Of a stretch of DNA of 39,034 nucleotides, positions 1-7,960 are shown in pieces. The stretch comes from Ferrithrix thermotolerans DSM 19514 (lineage in GTDB: Bacteria; Actinomycetota; Acidimicrobiia; Acidimicrobiales; Ilumatobacteraceae). A program made the position numbers and the translations under genes. The notes under the pieces were generated by a model. The model did no database searches, was not told where the DNA came from, and worked only from the letters and a program-made list of their open reading frames with translations. Numbering within the stretch: position 1 is the first letter of the stretch; each line of letters opens with the position of its first letter. Location of the stretch: the NCBI GenBank assembly GCA_945862025.1, contig CAMAWU010000007.1:1-39034 (forward strand), in the 5' to 3' direction.

Positions 1-43
1 CCCTTTCAAGGTGGCGGCACGGGTTCGAATCCCGTTGGGGGTG
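1..43 (+). tRNA. tRNA-Glu (TTC), 3' part only
   Basis: The window opens inside a tRNA. Visible are the anticodon loop CTTTCAA (3-9, anticodon TTC), the 3' side of the anticodon stem, a complete T-arm (ACGGG / TTCGAAT / CCCGT, 19-35), the 3' acceptor strand TGGGGGT (36-42) and discriminator G43. The anticodon and the G-rich acceptor strand fit tRNA-Glu. No CCA is encoded. The 5' half lies outside the window. Confidence 0.88.
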
Positions 44-74
44 CAAAAGGTCAGTTTCAGCAATAGCAGAATCT

Positions 75-151
75 GGTCCCGTGGTGAAGTTGGAGTTCAC
101 GCCGCCCTGTCAAGGCGGAGGTCGCGGGTTCAAGTCCCGTCGGGACCGCCA
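75..151 (+). tRNA. tRNA-Asp (GTC), CCA encoded
   Basis: A complete cloverleaf: acceptor GGTCCCG (75-81) pairs with CGGGACC (141-147), the anticodon stem CCGCC/GGCGG encloses CTGTCAA (anticodon GTC), and the T-arm carries TTCAAGT. Discriminator G148 is followed by CCA (149-151), so the 3' end may be encoded. The other tRNAs of the window lack CCA and need the CCA-adding enzyme encoded at 17776-19176. Confidence 0.95.
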
Positions 152-174
152 CGGCGGGTGTTTACACTCGTCGC

Positions 175-247
175 GGTCGGGTAGCTCAGTAGGCAGAGCA
201 TGCGCCTGAAAAGCGCAGGGTCACCGGATCGACGCCGGTCCCGACCA
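175..247 (+). tRNA. tRNA-Phe (GAA)
   Basis: Acceptor GGTCGGG (175-181) pairs with CCCGACC (240-246). The anticodon stem TGCGC/GCGCA encloses CTGAAAA (anticodon GAA). Discriminator is A247 and no CCA is encoded. The T-stem ACCGG/CCGGT closes a loop reading ATCGACG, so position 54 is A rather than the usual T. It ends the Glu-Asp-Phe cluster. Confidence 0.94.
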
Positions 248-271
248 CAATTAGAAAACTAGATAATTAAT

Positions 272-307
272 TAATCGTGCGTAAGCCAAATTGGCGTGTG
301 ACGATTA
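272..307. terminator. Nested inverted repeat between tRNA cluster and pur operon
   Basis: Outer arms TAATCGT (272-278) and ACGATTA (301-307) enclose inner arms GCCAA (285-289) and TTGGC (291-295). It lies between the rightward tRNA genes and the leftward lipoprotein gene, whose TAA stop is in the right arm. On the minus strand it is followed by an AT-rich stretch, not a clean T-run. A shared bidirectional terminator is plausible but inferred. Confidence 0.45.
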
Positions 308-712
308 TTCTTCGACGACGAGTGTGAGAATCCATTCGCCGGTGACGTGGCTCTCAAGATCAAAGGTGCCAAGTTTGTCGGCAGTAAATTCGACGATCGC
401 TTCTTGGCCGGCGGGGGTAACTCCGCTTTCGAGATCGTAGCCGTGCAGGTGAAACTCGTCGTCAGCGTCTGGGTTAAGAATTTTGAGTCGCACCGTTGAG
501 CCAAGCGTTGCTTGATACGCCACTGCCGAACCCGAAGTTTGACCGATGATTACTGAAATCTCGACAACTTCGTCGGTCGCTGATGTTGCTTCTGATGTTG
601 CTTCTGATTTAGTTTCGTCGCCAGAATCAGACGTTGAACTTGAACAACCGACTGTGCCAAGCAACAGGCAAATTGCGAATAACGACTTAGTGAAAACTGA
701 ACGAGTGGTCAT
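305..712 (-). CDS. Cupredoxin-like lipoprotein, last gene of the purA operon
   Basis: 135 aa. The N-terminus is a lipoprotein signal: MTTR, a hydrophobic stretch, then lipobox LGTVGC with Cys near residue 23. A Ser/Thr/Glu-rich linker follows, then a compact beta-rich domain with FHLHGYD, FTADKLGTFDLESH and a final ILTLVVEE strand. This pattern (HxHGYD ... FxAD..GxF..E.H) belongs to small secreted cupredoxin-like domains; two or three His could bind metal, but no Cys or clear Met ligand of a blue-copper site is visible. The start is ATG at 712, which overlaps the pyrE stop as ATGA, so translation is coupled; an open frame to 793 was rejected because the signal peptide begins here. Function unknown. 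Its place behind three nucleotide-synthesis genes may be only positional. Confidence 0.85.
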   Translation of the reverse strand: MTTRSVFTKSLFAICLLLGTVGCSSSTSDSGDETKSEATSEATSATDEVVEISVIIGQTSGSAVAYQATLGSTVRLKILNPDADDEFHLHGYDLESGVTPAGQEAIVEFTADKLGTFDLESHVTGEWILTLVVEE

Positions 713-1278
713 GATCCAAAAGCGTAGCCAAGATCGGGAGCGCTGAGCATTGGTTGATATGTAATTTTTGCTTCGGTTGCCATTGCCGCACAAGTACCGC
801 CCCGATCAACAATCACTGTTATAAACACCGGTGTTGCACCGAAAGCTCTAACAACTTCAACCGCTTCGAATAGCGAAGTGCCACGCGTAACGGTGTCTTC
901 AACAATCGCCACACGATCGCCAGGCTGCAGTGCACCTGCAATGCGGCCGGTCACGCCGTGATCTTTGCTCTCTTTACGCACGCTGAAACTGCGCAACATT
1001 CTGCCCCGTGTTGCTGCAACTGCGGCGATGCCAAATGCAACTGGATCAGCGCCCATCGTTAGCCCACCAATCGCATCAATGTCTGGTGGCAACATTGCTA
1101 ATGCAACATCACTGACGAGCAAGATTCCATCACTGCGACACGCTGTTTGTTTCGAATCAAGAAACCAGTCGCTCGTTTTTCCAGATTTAAGAGTGAACGA
1201 GCCTGTCTTCAATGAATGGAGAAGAATATGTTGGCGCAATGCTTCTCTCGCTAAATCAAGCGGTGGAAGTTTGGACAT
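709..1278 (-). CDS. pyrE: Orotate phosphoribosyltransferase
   Basis: 189 aa, cytosolic. Joins orotate and PRPP to give OMP, the fifth step of de novo pyrimidine synthesis. The PRPP-binding motif VAIVEDTVTRGTS lies near residues 122-134. GSFTLKSGKTSDWFLDSK in the N-terminal third matches the flexible region that contacts PRPP and orotate, and VRKESKDHG is the loop holding the catalytic Lys. Length is normal. It starts 17 bp after the purB stop and its own stop overlaps the next gene, so it is inside a purA-purB-pyrE-lipoprotein operon, mixing purine and pyrimidine synthesis. Confidence 0.95.
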   Translation of the reverse strand: MSKLPPLDLAREALRQHILLHSLKTGSFTLKSGKTSDWFLDSKQTACRSDGILLVSDVALAMLPPDIDAIGGLTMGADPVAFGIAAVAATRGRMLRSFSVRKESKDHGVTGRIAGALQPGDRVAIVEDTVTRGTSLFEAVEVVRAFGATPVFITVIVDRGGTCAAMATEAKITYQPMLSAPDLGYAFGS

Positions 1279-1295
1279 CTCTAGATTTAAATCAA

Positions 1296-2603
1296 TTACA
1301 ACTGTTTCGAAGCAAGGGCTTCGAAGACGCGATTTGTATGTTTGACAGATTTCTTAAGATCAAATATCTCGTCTAGTTGCTTTGGTGTTAAACCAATGCG
1401 CTTATCAGCAGCTAGCAGTTCACGAAACTGAGTTGATTCACCCACTGCACGCCCTGCCAGTTCTTGGACAAGTCGATATGCGTCGTCGCGCGACATGCCC
1501 AAAGACACGAGAGCAAGCAATACAGATTGCGAAAATACAACACCATGTTTTGAATGCAGATTTTTTAACATTTGCGTACTATCAACTTCAAGATTCGTTA
1601 TTAACTTTGTGGCTCGTCGCAACATGTAATAAGCCAGCATTGACGAATCTGGTAGAACAATTCGCTCTGCCGAAGAATGAGAAATATCACGCTCATGCCA
1701 AAGCGCAACATCTTGCAAACCGACTTGAAGATTCGCCCGCAAAACCCGAGACAAACCCGTCAAAGTTTCAGACGAGATCGGATTTCGTTTGTGCGGCATT
1801 GCCGAACTGCCTTTTTGACCCGAGGCGAATCCTTCACGCACCTCGTTCACTTCTGTGCGTTGCAAGTGTCGCAATTCAACAGCAATTGTCTCAATTGTTG
1901 TGCCAATGCTTGCGCACGCCCACAAATATTCAGCGTGACGATCACGGGCGATGACTTGAGTTGCCGGCACTGCTTGCAACCCGAGTGCTGTTGCAACACT
2001 CAGTTCTACTTGTGGATCAATATTTGAATACGTGCCAACCGCACCTGAAAGTTTGCACACTGCGATTCTTTTTGTTGCTGCATCTAACCGATCACGATCT
2101 CGACGCAACTGCAATGCCCACAGTGCAACTTTGGCGCCAAACGTTGTTGGCTCAGCATGCACGCCATGAGTTCTACCGATCATTACTGTGTCGCGATGTT
2201 TCTCCGCAAGCACAATGACTGCTTCACAAAAATCAACAAGTGCGCGATCTATCAAGGTCGCGGCGTCACGCAACATCCAACACCATGCCGTGTCAACGAC
2301 ATCTGAACTTGTTAACCCATGATGAATCCACGCACCAGCCGGCATTCCAATTCGCTGTTGAACAACATCTACAAACGCAGCGACATCATGATCGGTGACT
2401 CGTTCACGCTCACTAACGGCTGTCACAAATTCGCTATCAACTTTTGGGGCACGGTCACGACAAATCTGCGCATGATCACGTGGCACAACACCGAGTTCAC
2501 AATGTGCCGAGGTGGCTAGTAACTCAATTTCTAAGTAGCGACGAAACTTTGACACATCCGAAAAAATTTCTGCCATTTCAGGCAGGCTGTATCGCTCGAT
2601 CAT
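1296..2603 (-). CDS. purB: Adenylosuccinate lyase
   Basis: 435 aa, cytosolic. Acts twice in purine synthesis: SAICAR to AICAR plus fumarate, and adenylosuccinate to AMP plus fumarate. The fumarase/aspartase superfamily signature GSSAMPHKRNP is present, with the catalytic Ser in that mobile loop; TSSDVVDTA and GRTHGVHAEPTTFG are the other active-site segments. The start is ATG at 2603 (MIERYS), since PurB proteins begin this way and this ATG overlaps the purA stop as ATGA. The open frame to 2666 adds an Arg-rich stretch that is only purA sequence in another frame. PurA and PurB catalyse consecutive steps from IMP to AMP. Confidence 0.96.
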   Translation of the reverse strand: MIERYSLPEMAEIFSDVSKFRRYLEIELLATSAHCELGVVPRDHAQICRDRAPKVDSEFVTAVSERERVTDHDVAAFVDVVQQRIGMPAGAWIHHGLTSSDVVDTAWCWMLRDAATLIDRALVDFCEAVIVLAEKHRDTVMIGRTHGVHAEPTTFGAKVALWALQLRRDRDRLDAATKRIAVCKLSGAVGTYSNIDPQVELSVATALGLQAVPATQVIARDRHAEYLWACASIGTTIETIAVELRHLQRTEVNEVREGFASGQKGSSAMPHKRNPISSETLTGLSRVLRANLQVGLQDVALWHERDISHSSAERIVLPDSSMLAYYMLRRATKLITNLEVDSTQMLKNLHSKHGVVFSQSVLLALVSLGMSRDDAYRLVQELAGRAVGESTQFRELLAADKRIGLTPKQLDEIFDLKKSVKHTNRVFEALASKQL

Positions 2604-3871
2604 TTGCGCACGACGCATTCGTTGCGCTCGGGGCCGACGCCTATAATTGACACCGGCACACCACAATGTTGTTCAACAAGTTCAATTAACGATCTTGCTT
2701 GCTTTGGTAGATCTGTATAACTACGAATCATACGCACCGAGGATTTCCAGCCCGGAAGATCTACATACTTGGCAGTAATTTCGCCGAGCAATTGCGCATC
2801 ATCTGGGTATCCCGAAAGTGACTTACCGTTCAACTCATAACCCACACAGACTCGAACTGTTTCAAATGTATCCAAGACATCAAGTTTCGTGAGCGCGATT
2901 TCGGTCAGCGAGTTGAGACGAACTGCATGGCGCAACATCACAAGATCTAGCCAGCCTGGTCGACGACGACGACCTGTAACGGTTCCAAACTCGTGGCCGA
3001 TATCGACAACCTTGTCGCCCAACTCACCAATCAATTCTGATGGAAACGGACCACTGCCGACTCGTGTTGTGTAAGCCTTTGCGATACCAACGATCCGTGT
3101 TATGTCTCGAGGTCCAAGACCCGAACCAGCACACGCACCACCAGCAATTGGATTTGAAGAGGTCACGAAAGGATAAGTTCCGTGATCAATGTCTAAAAAT
3201 GTCGCTTGAGCACCTTCAAGGAGCAGATTTTCTTTTCGTTCAAGAGATTCGTGCAAAAAATTAACCGTGTCAGAAACATATGTCAACAAGCGCTCACCAA
3301 ATTTGGTGAAACTCGCAACAATCGCATCAATCTCTAACCTCTCGCCGCCAAGTGCTGCCAGAATTTTTTGCTCTGCTACTGCTCGCTCCCGCACGAGAGT
3401 TTCAAACCTTTTCGGATCGCGCACATCTCCAACGCGAATTCCGACGCGACGAGCTTTGTCTGCGTAGGCAGGGCCGATTCCTTTTAGAGTTGTGCCAATT
3501 TTGTTTTCGCCTAGACCTGACTCGCTCAATGCATCATGCGATTGATGCCATGGAAAAATCAAATGAGCGAGACTCGAAACTTTCAGACGCTCGCATGAAA
3601 CTCCGCGTGACTCAAGTGTTTCAATTTCTTTGAACAGTGTCGGCAAATCGACAACGACGCCGTTACCGATCACCGGTGTTACATGCTCATAAAACACACC
3701 ACTTGGAACAAGTTGTAACGCATATTTTTGATCGCCAACAACAACGGTGTGACCAGCATTGTGTCCTCCTTGATAGCGAGCAACGATTTGATGCGACTCT
3801 GCTAGTAAATCGATGATTTTTGCCTTGCCTTCGTCGCCCCATTGGGTTCCAACGACGACAGTTACAGGCAT
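2600..3871 (-). CDS. purA: Adenylosuccinate synthetase
   Basis: 423 aa, cytosolic. Converts IMP, aspartate and GTP to adenylosuccinate. The N-terminal GTP loop reads QWGDEGKAK where the usual family signature is QWGDEGKGK, a Gly-to-Ala change in the P-loop. YQGGHNAGHTV, GTTLKGIGPAYADKA, LLEGAQATFLDIDHGTYPFVTSSN and TRVGSGPFPSE are standard active-site segments; the length is normal and nothing is missing. The ATG at 3871 is chosen over a TTG one codon earlier because an AGGAG sits 6 bases before the ATG. First gene of the purA-purB-pyrE-lipoprotein operon; a TATAAG -10 candidate lies at 3906-3911. Confidence 0.96.
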   Translation of the reverse strand: MPVTVVVGTQWGDEGKAKIIDLLAESHQIVARYQGGHNAGHTVVVGDQKYALQLVPSGVFYEHVTPVIGNGVVVDLPTLFKEIETLESRGVSCERLKVSSLAHLIFPWHQSHDALSESGLGENKIGTTLKGIGPAYADKARRVGIRVGDVRDPKRFETLVRERAVAEQKILAALGGERLEIDAIVASFTKFGERLLTYVSDTVNFLHESLERKENLLLEGAQATFLDIDHGTYPFVTSSNPIAGGACAGSGLGPRDITRIVGIAKAYTTRVGSGPFPSELIGELGDKVVDIGHEFGTVTGRRRRPGWLDLVMLRHAVRLNSLTEIALTKLDVLDTFETVRVCVGYELNGKSLSGYPDDAQLLGEITAKYVDLPGWKSSVRMIRSYTDLPKQARSLIELVEQHCGVPVSIIGVGPERNECVVRK

Positions 3872-3886
3872 CAAACGCTCCTAGTT

Positions 3887-3908
3887 AATTAGAACTTAAT
3901 TAGAACTT
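3887..3908. repeat. Two tandem copies of an 11-mer in the purA promoter region
   Basis: AATTAGAACTT occurs twice head to tail at 3887-3897 and 3898-3908, a period of about one helical turn. The purA -10 candidate TATAAG (minus strand, 3906-3911) overlaps its upstream end, and the purA AGGAG lies just beyond the other end. The repeat therefore sits around the expected transcription start. It may be an operator or a simple duplication. The 74 bp gap between purA and hspR holds nothing else I can name. Confidence 0.7.
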
Positions 3909-3945
3909 ATAGGGGACGTGTTTAAAGTCTAGTCCTCGTCAATCA

Positions 3946-4332
3946 TTACTCCTGATTAAAAATACTTGGTCGATTTCCAAATACTGTGACTGATTGCCGC
4001 AATGGGATTAACCCATAACGAGTTGAACTATCAGCTGTTGCGCGCGCAAGTTGATCTTGAATTAACTGAAGTTGTTTTTTCAGTGCAGCCACCTCAATTT
4101 CAAGAGCCATTACTTGGCGAATTCCTTCAAGATTCATACCGATCTCAGCAAGTTCGGCGATGCGCAACAACTGAGCGATGTCGGCGTTGCTGTAACGGCG
4201 TTGCTTGCCTCCTGTGGTACGAGCGGGTTGAACTAAACCACGACGCTCATAAATTCTCAAAGTTTGCGGGTGCATTCCAGCTAACTCTGCAGCGACTGAA
4301 ATTACATAGACGGCCTGAGTTTCAAAATCCAT
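3946..4332 (-). CDS. hspR: MerR-family heat-shock repressor HspR
   Basis: 128 aa. The N-terminal half is a MerR winged-helix domain: VYVISVAAELAGMHPQTLRIYERRGLVQPART is the helix-turn-helix plus wing with the LRxYERxGL core, followed by GGKQRRYSNADIAQLLRI. A coiled-coil helix (EIEVAALKKQLQLIQDQL) gives the dimer interface. The MHPQTLRIYERRGL form and the place as last gene of dnaK-grpE-dnaJ identify HspR, which represses this operon with DnaK as co-repressor. It starts 23 bp after the dnaJ stop. Its predicted operator, HAIR, is present perfectly at 7938-7960, so the feedback loop is complete in this window. Confidence 0.93.
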   Translation of the reverse strand: MDFETQAVYVISVAAELAGMHPQTLRIYERRGLVQPARTTGGKQRRYSNADIAQLLRIAELAEIGMNLEGIRQVMALEIEVAALKKQLQLIQDQLARATADSSTRYGLIPLRQSVTVFGNRPSIFNQE

Positions 4333-4355
4333 AATCCCTCTCTTTTGTAAACTAA

Positions 4356-5459
4356 TTATTTAATGTGACTTCGCACAGACTCTGTACTTAAGCGAGCAAG
4401 TTCTTCAATTACTTTTTGTTCTTGTTTATTTACTTCTTTGGGCACCACTACATCAACTGTGACAATCAAGTCGCCAGAATCTTGTGCCGATTGAATACCT
4501 TTACCTTTTACGCGATGGCGTGAGCCTGGTTGTGTCGATGGCTTCAATCGCAAAACAACAGATTCTCCATCAAGCGTCGGAACTTCAATCGTCGCACCCA
4601 ACACCGCTTCAGAAAAAGTAACTGGCAGTCGCAAAGTCAGATTTTTGCCTTCGCGCCCAAACAAATGATGCGCAAGAACATTGCAAGTCACAAACAAGTC
4701 ACCAAGTTGCCCATTACCACGACCTGGCGTGCCGCGACCCTTGAGACGAATTTTTTGGCCGTTGTCAACGCCAGCAGGAATTCGCACATTAACTTCTCGG
4801 GCACGAACTTCGGTTCCAAGACCTTTGCAATTTTTGCAAGGGCTGTCAATGGTTGATCCTCTACCGTTGCAACGCGAACAGGGTGAAGAAAATGCAAATG
4901 GCCCTTGATCTTCTTCAATCACTCCACGACCAGCGCAAAGTGCGCATCTCTTGGCTGATGTCCCTGGCTTTGATCCAGATCCAAGACATGTTTGACATTG
5001 CACCTCAGATGTCAAGTGCAACGAAGTAGTGATGCCTTGAACAGCATCAACAAAATCTAGAGTGATTGAAGCCTCAACATCATTTCCGCGTTGCGGACCA
5101 GGAGTTCCGCGCGAACGAGACCCACGACCACCAAACATTTGACCGATTAGGTCGTTGATATCTGAACCGCCAGCATTGAAATGTTGTGATCCTGCTCCGC
5201 CCTGACCGGAAAACGCTGAAGGTCCCGCACGACGAACTTCGTCGTATTCGCGACGACGAGATTCGTCACCTAAAACGTCATATGCCGCGGAAATATCCTT
5301 GAACTTTTCTTCAGCAGACGCATTATTTGGATTCGTATCTGGATGATATTTTCGCGCCAGTTTTCGATATGACTTTGTTATCTCTTTGGCTGCAGTGTCT
5401 TTATTGACACCGAGCACGGCGTAATAATCTTTTTCGAACCACTCACGTTGTGCCGTCAT
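4356..5459 (-). CDS. dnaJ: Chaperone DnaJ (type I Hsp40)
   Basis: 367 aa, cytosolic co-chaperone that stimulates DnaK ATPase and delivers substrates. Order: J domain (residues 10-75) with the HPD tripeptide at 39-41, Gly/Phe-rich linker (GQGGAGSQHFNAGGS), and a zinc domain with four CxxCxGxG modules (CQTCLGSG, CALCAGRG, CSRCNGRG, CKNCKGLG), then the C-terminal substrate-binding domains. All expected elements are present, so this is full type I DnaJ. It begins 15 bp after the grpE stop and precedes hspR, the order of the actinobacterial operon. Confidence 0.96.
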   Translation of the reverse strand: MTAQREWFEKDYYAVLGVNKDTAAKEITKSYRKLARKYHPDTNPNNASAEEKFKDISAAYDVLGDESRRREYDEVRRAGPSAFSGQGGAGSQHFNAGGSDINDLIGQMFGGRGSRSRGTPGPQRGNDVEASITLDFVDAVQGITTSLHLTSEVQCQTCLGSGSKPGTSAKRCALCAGRGVIEEDQGPFAFSSPCSRCNGRGSTIDSPCKNCKGLGTEVRAREVNVRIPAGVDNGQKIRLKGRGTPGRGNGQLGDLFVTCNVLAHHLFGREGKNLTLRLPVTFSEAVLGATIEVPTLDGESVVLRLKPSTQPGSRHRVKGKGIQSAQDSGDLIVTVDVVVPKEVNKQEQKVIEELARLSTESVRSHIK

Positions 5460-5474
5460 CGCGGGTTGCCTTAA

Positions 5475-5969
5475 TTAACCCTTCACTTTGACCATCGCCG
5501 CTCGCAACACACGACCTTTCCAGCGATAACCAGTTCGTAGAACTTCAATAACCGTTGTTTCGCCGCCTTCGTTCTCTGCTGGTTCGTGAACTACCGCCTC
5601 GGCAAGACTCGGATCAAACACTGTGTCTAGAAGTTCAAGAACTTCAAGACCTTGTTTGTTGAGAGCAATCATTAATGCGCTCAAAATTGGCTCAACACCA
5701 CCAATTTCGTGAGCAACTGCAGCCTCACAAGCATCAATAACTGCCAATAAACCTTCAACGAGACGACCAGAATTGCGATCTACTTCGTCAATTAACTGTG
5801 TTGCCGAACGCTTTCGATAATTTTCGAAATCAGCCTGGACTCGCAACGCGATGTCTTTAAATTCGTCGCGCTCTTTTGTTAATTGTTCAATCAGCGACTC
5901 AATACTCAACTCTTCGTCGGGTACTTTAGCCTCGTCTTGACTCGTGGTCTCTTCTGTTTCCTCGTCCAT
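5475..5969 (-). CDS. grpE: Nucleotide exchange factor GrpE
   Basis: 164 aa. Releases ADP from DnaK to reset the chaperone cycle. An acidic N-terminal stretch (MDEETEETTSQDEAKVPDEE) precedes a long coiled coil (ESLIEQLTKERDEFKDIALRV), the QADFENYRKR segment typical of GrpE, and a C-terminal beta domain ending VLRTGYRWKGRVLRAAMVKV. Length is normal. It sits 20 bp behind dnaK and 15 bp ahead of dnaJ, within the HspR-controlled operon. Confidence 0.95.
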   Translation of the reverse strand: MDEETEETTSQDEAKVPDEELSIESLIEQLTKERDEFKDIALRVQADFENYRKRSATQLIDEVDRNSGRLVEGLLAVIDACEAAVAHEIGGVEPILSALMIALNKQGLEVLELLDTVFDPSLAEAVVHEPAENEGGETTVIEVLRTGYRWKGRVLRAAMVKVKG

Positions 5970-5989
5970 TTCTGTGAAAGGCTCTCGAA

Positions 5990-7825
5990 TTATTTCTCGT
6001 CGACGATTTCGGCATCAACGATGTCGGAATCATTTTCGCCTGGCGCTTGACCAGAAGCCGACGTTCCTGCAGCATTTGAGTCGCGAGCCGCTGCTTCATA
6101 AAGTTTCTGACTAAAAGCTTGGCTGGCAGTCATGAGTTTTTCTGTCGCATTCTTGATTGTCTCGTTATCGCTGCCGTTTAACGCCGCCCTAAGATCTGCA
6201 AGCGGTCCTTCAACTGCTGTTCTCTCGTCTTCGGAAAGTTTTTCACCTTGCTCACGCAAAACTTTTTCGGTTTGATAAACGAGCGAGTCAGCATTGTTGC
6301 GAATTTCGGCTTCGTCGCGTCGTTTCTTGTCTTCTTCGACATGCGCTTCGGCATCTTTGACCATCTTGTTGATGTCGTCTTTTGAAAGCGAAGACTGACC
6401 AGTGATTGTCATTGATTGCTCTTTGCTTGTGGCGCGGTCCTTTGCCGACACATGGACAATGCCGTTGGCATCAATGTCGAAGGTGACTTCGATTTGTGGA
6501 ACCCCACGCGGTGCTGGTGGAAGATCAACAAGTTGAAATTTGCCGAGGGTCTTGTTGTAACTTGCCATCTCACGCTCACCTTGCAACACATGTATCTCTA
6601 CAGATGGTTGCATGTCGTCTGCAGTAGTGAATACTTCGGTTCGACGAGTCGGAATTGTCGTGTTGCGCTCGATGAGCTTGGTCATCACGCCACCCTTTGT
6701 TTCAATACCAAGAGACAACGGGGTTACGTCAAGTAACAGCACATCTTTTACATCGCCGCGCAAAACGCCGGCTTGAATCGCTGCGCCGGCAGCAACAACT
6801 TCGTCTGGGTTCACCGAACGATTAGGTTCTTTGCCAGTTAGAGATTGAATTAAATCAAGTACTGCTGGCATTCGAGTTGAACCGCCAACCAAAATTACAT
6901 GCTTGATTGCACTTTTTGTTATGCCAGCATCTGTGATCGCTTGCTCAAATGGTTTGCGACAACGCTCTAACAAATCGTTTGTCATCTCTTGAAACTTTGA
7001 ACGACTCAATGAAACATCCAAATGCAATGGCCCACTCGGTGTTGCAGTGATGAAAGGCAAGTTGATCTGTGTTTGTTGCACTTGCGAAAGTTCAATCTTT
7101 GCTTTTTCAGCGACTTCTTTTAGTCGTTGAGTTGCCATGCGATCGGTACCGAGGTCTACACCATGGGCGGACTTAAATTCTTTTACGAGCCAATCAATTA
7201 CGCGCTGGTCCCAGTCGTCGCCACCCAAGTGAGTGTCACCATGAGTGCTCTTGACCTCAAATACACCGTCGCCGATTTCAAGAACACTGACGTCAAATGT
7301 TCCACCGCCTAAGTCGAAAACAAGAATCGTTTCGTCTTCACTGCCCTTTTCAAGACCGTATGCCAAGGCTGCTGCAGTTGGCTCGTTAATAATTCGCAGA
7401 ACTTCAAGGCCGGCAATCTGTCCGGCTTCTTTTGTTGCAGTTCGCTGTGCGTCATCAAAATATGCAGGCACAGTAATAACTGCTTGAGTAACAGATGTTC
7501 CGAGGTAGGCCTCGGCATCACGCTTCAACTTCATCAAAATACGGGCACTGATTTCTTGCGGCGTATATTTTTTGCCGTCGATGTCACTAGATGTCCAAGA
7601 TGAGCCAATATGTCGCTTCACGCTGCGAAATGTTCGCTCTGGGTTGGTGATCGCCTGGCGTTTGGCGACTTCGCCGACCAAAACTTCGCCGCTCTTCGAA
7701 AAAGCCACAACCGATGGAGTGGTGCGTGAGCCTTCTGAGTTTGGGACTACTACTGGTTCGCCTGCTTCAAGGACTGATACGACTGAGTTTGTTGTTCCGA
7801 GGTCAATTCCGACTGCTTTTGACAT
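5990..7825 (-). CDS. dnaK: Chaperone DnaK (Hsp70)
   Basis: 611 aa, ATP-driven cytosolic chaperone. The start is ATG at 7825 ([16 protein letters not shown]) with GGAG 8 bases upstream; an open frame to 7888 is only translated leader. The three Hsp70 signatures are present: [21 protein letters not shown] and [13 protein letters not shown]. The substrate-binding domain starts after [14 protein letters not shown], and the lid ends in [12 protein letters not shown], resembling the DnaK C-terminal EEVxDxD tail. First gene of dnaK-grpE-dnaJ-hspR. Upstream are a promoter candidate (7894-7922), a leader hairpin (7861-7886) and the HspR operator (7938-7960). Confidence 0.97.
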   Translation of the reverse strand: MSKAVGIDLGTTNSVVSVLEAGEPVVVPNSEGSRTTPSVVAFSKSGEVLVGEVAKRQAITNPERTFRSVKRHIGSSWTSSDIDGKKYTPQEISARILMKLKRDAEAYLGTSVTQAVITVPAYFDDAQRTATKEAGQIAGLEVLRIINEPTAAALAYGLEKGSEDETILVFDLGGGTFDVSVLEIGDGVFEVKSTHGDTHLGGDDWDQRVIDWLVKEFKSAHGVDLGTDRMATQRLKEVAEKAKIELSQVQQTQINLPFITATPSGPLHLDVSLSRSKFQEMTNDLLERCRKPFEQAITDAGITKSAIKHVILVGGSTRMPAVLDLIQSLTGKEPNRSVNPDEVVAAGAAIQAGVLRGDVKDVLLLDVTPLSLGIETKGGVMTKLIERNTTIPTRRTEVFTTADDMQPSVEIHVLQGEREMASYNKTLGKFQLVDLPPAPRGVPQIEVTFDIDANGIVHVSAKDRATSKEQSMTITGQSSLSKDDINKMVKDAEAHVEEDKKRRDEAEIRNNADSLVYQTEKVLREQGEKLSEDERTAVEGPLADLRAALNGSDNETIKNATEKLMTASQAFSQKLYEAAARDSNAAGTSASGQAPGENDSDIVDAEIVDEK

Positions 7826-7860
7826 AATTTTGACTCCATTCAAATAGTGGATTTTTAAGT

Positions 7861-7886
7861 GCTTGCCAAAGGGGGTTTCGGCAAGC
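7861..7886 (-). promoter_or_regulatory. Hairpin in the dnaK leader
   Basis: Arms GCTTGCC (7861-7867) and GGCAAGC (7880-7886) are perfect complements. On the minus strand the interior continues with AAA/TTT pairing, so about 10 pairs are possible around a C-rich loop. It lies between the -10 candidate and the dnaK start, so it would be in the 5' UTR. It could protect the mRNA, act as a thermosensor, or end readthrough from the ribokinase gene; no T-run follows, which weakens the last reading. Confidence 0.6.
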
Positions 7887-7893
7887 AACCAAC

Positions 7894-7922
7894 ACGATAA
7901 GCGAAGATTTGAATCTTAACAA
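7894..7922 (-). promoter_or_regulatory. Candidate dnaK promoter
   Basis: On the minus strand TTGTTA (7922-7917) and TATCGT (7899-7894) are separated by exactly 17 bp, a fit to a housekeeping sigma promoter. The HspR operator lies 15 bp upstream of the -35. The start site is inferred, not seen. Confidence 0.5.
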
Positions 7923-7937
7923 CTAAACAGACAGATA

Positions 7938-7960
7938 ACTTGAGTCACATAGACTCAAGT
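7938..7960. promoter_or_regulatory. HAIR operator (HspR binding site)
   Basis: Inverted repeat ACTTGAGT-N7-ACTCAAGT. The core CTTGAGT-N7-ACTCAAG is the consensus HAIR element bound by HspR in Streptomyces and Mycobacterium, here without mismatch and with an extra symmetric base on each side. It is upstream of dnaK and overlaps the last codons and stop of the ribokinase gene (stop 7945-7947). With hspR encoded at the end of the dnaK operon, autoregulation by HspR is the natural reading. Confidence 0.93.

Noticed and set aside
1382-2218. Open frames on the plus strand within purB
   Set aside because: They lie opposite a strongly conserved gene and carry no domain-like sequence.
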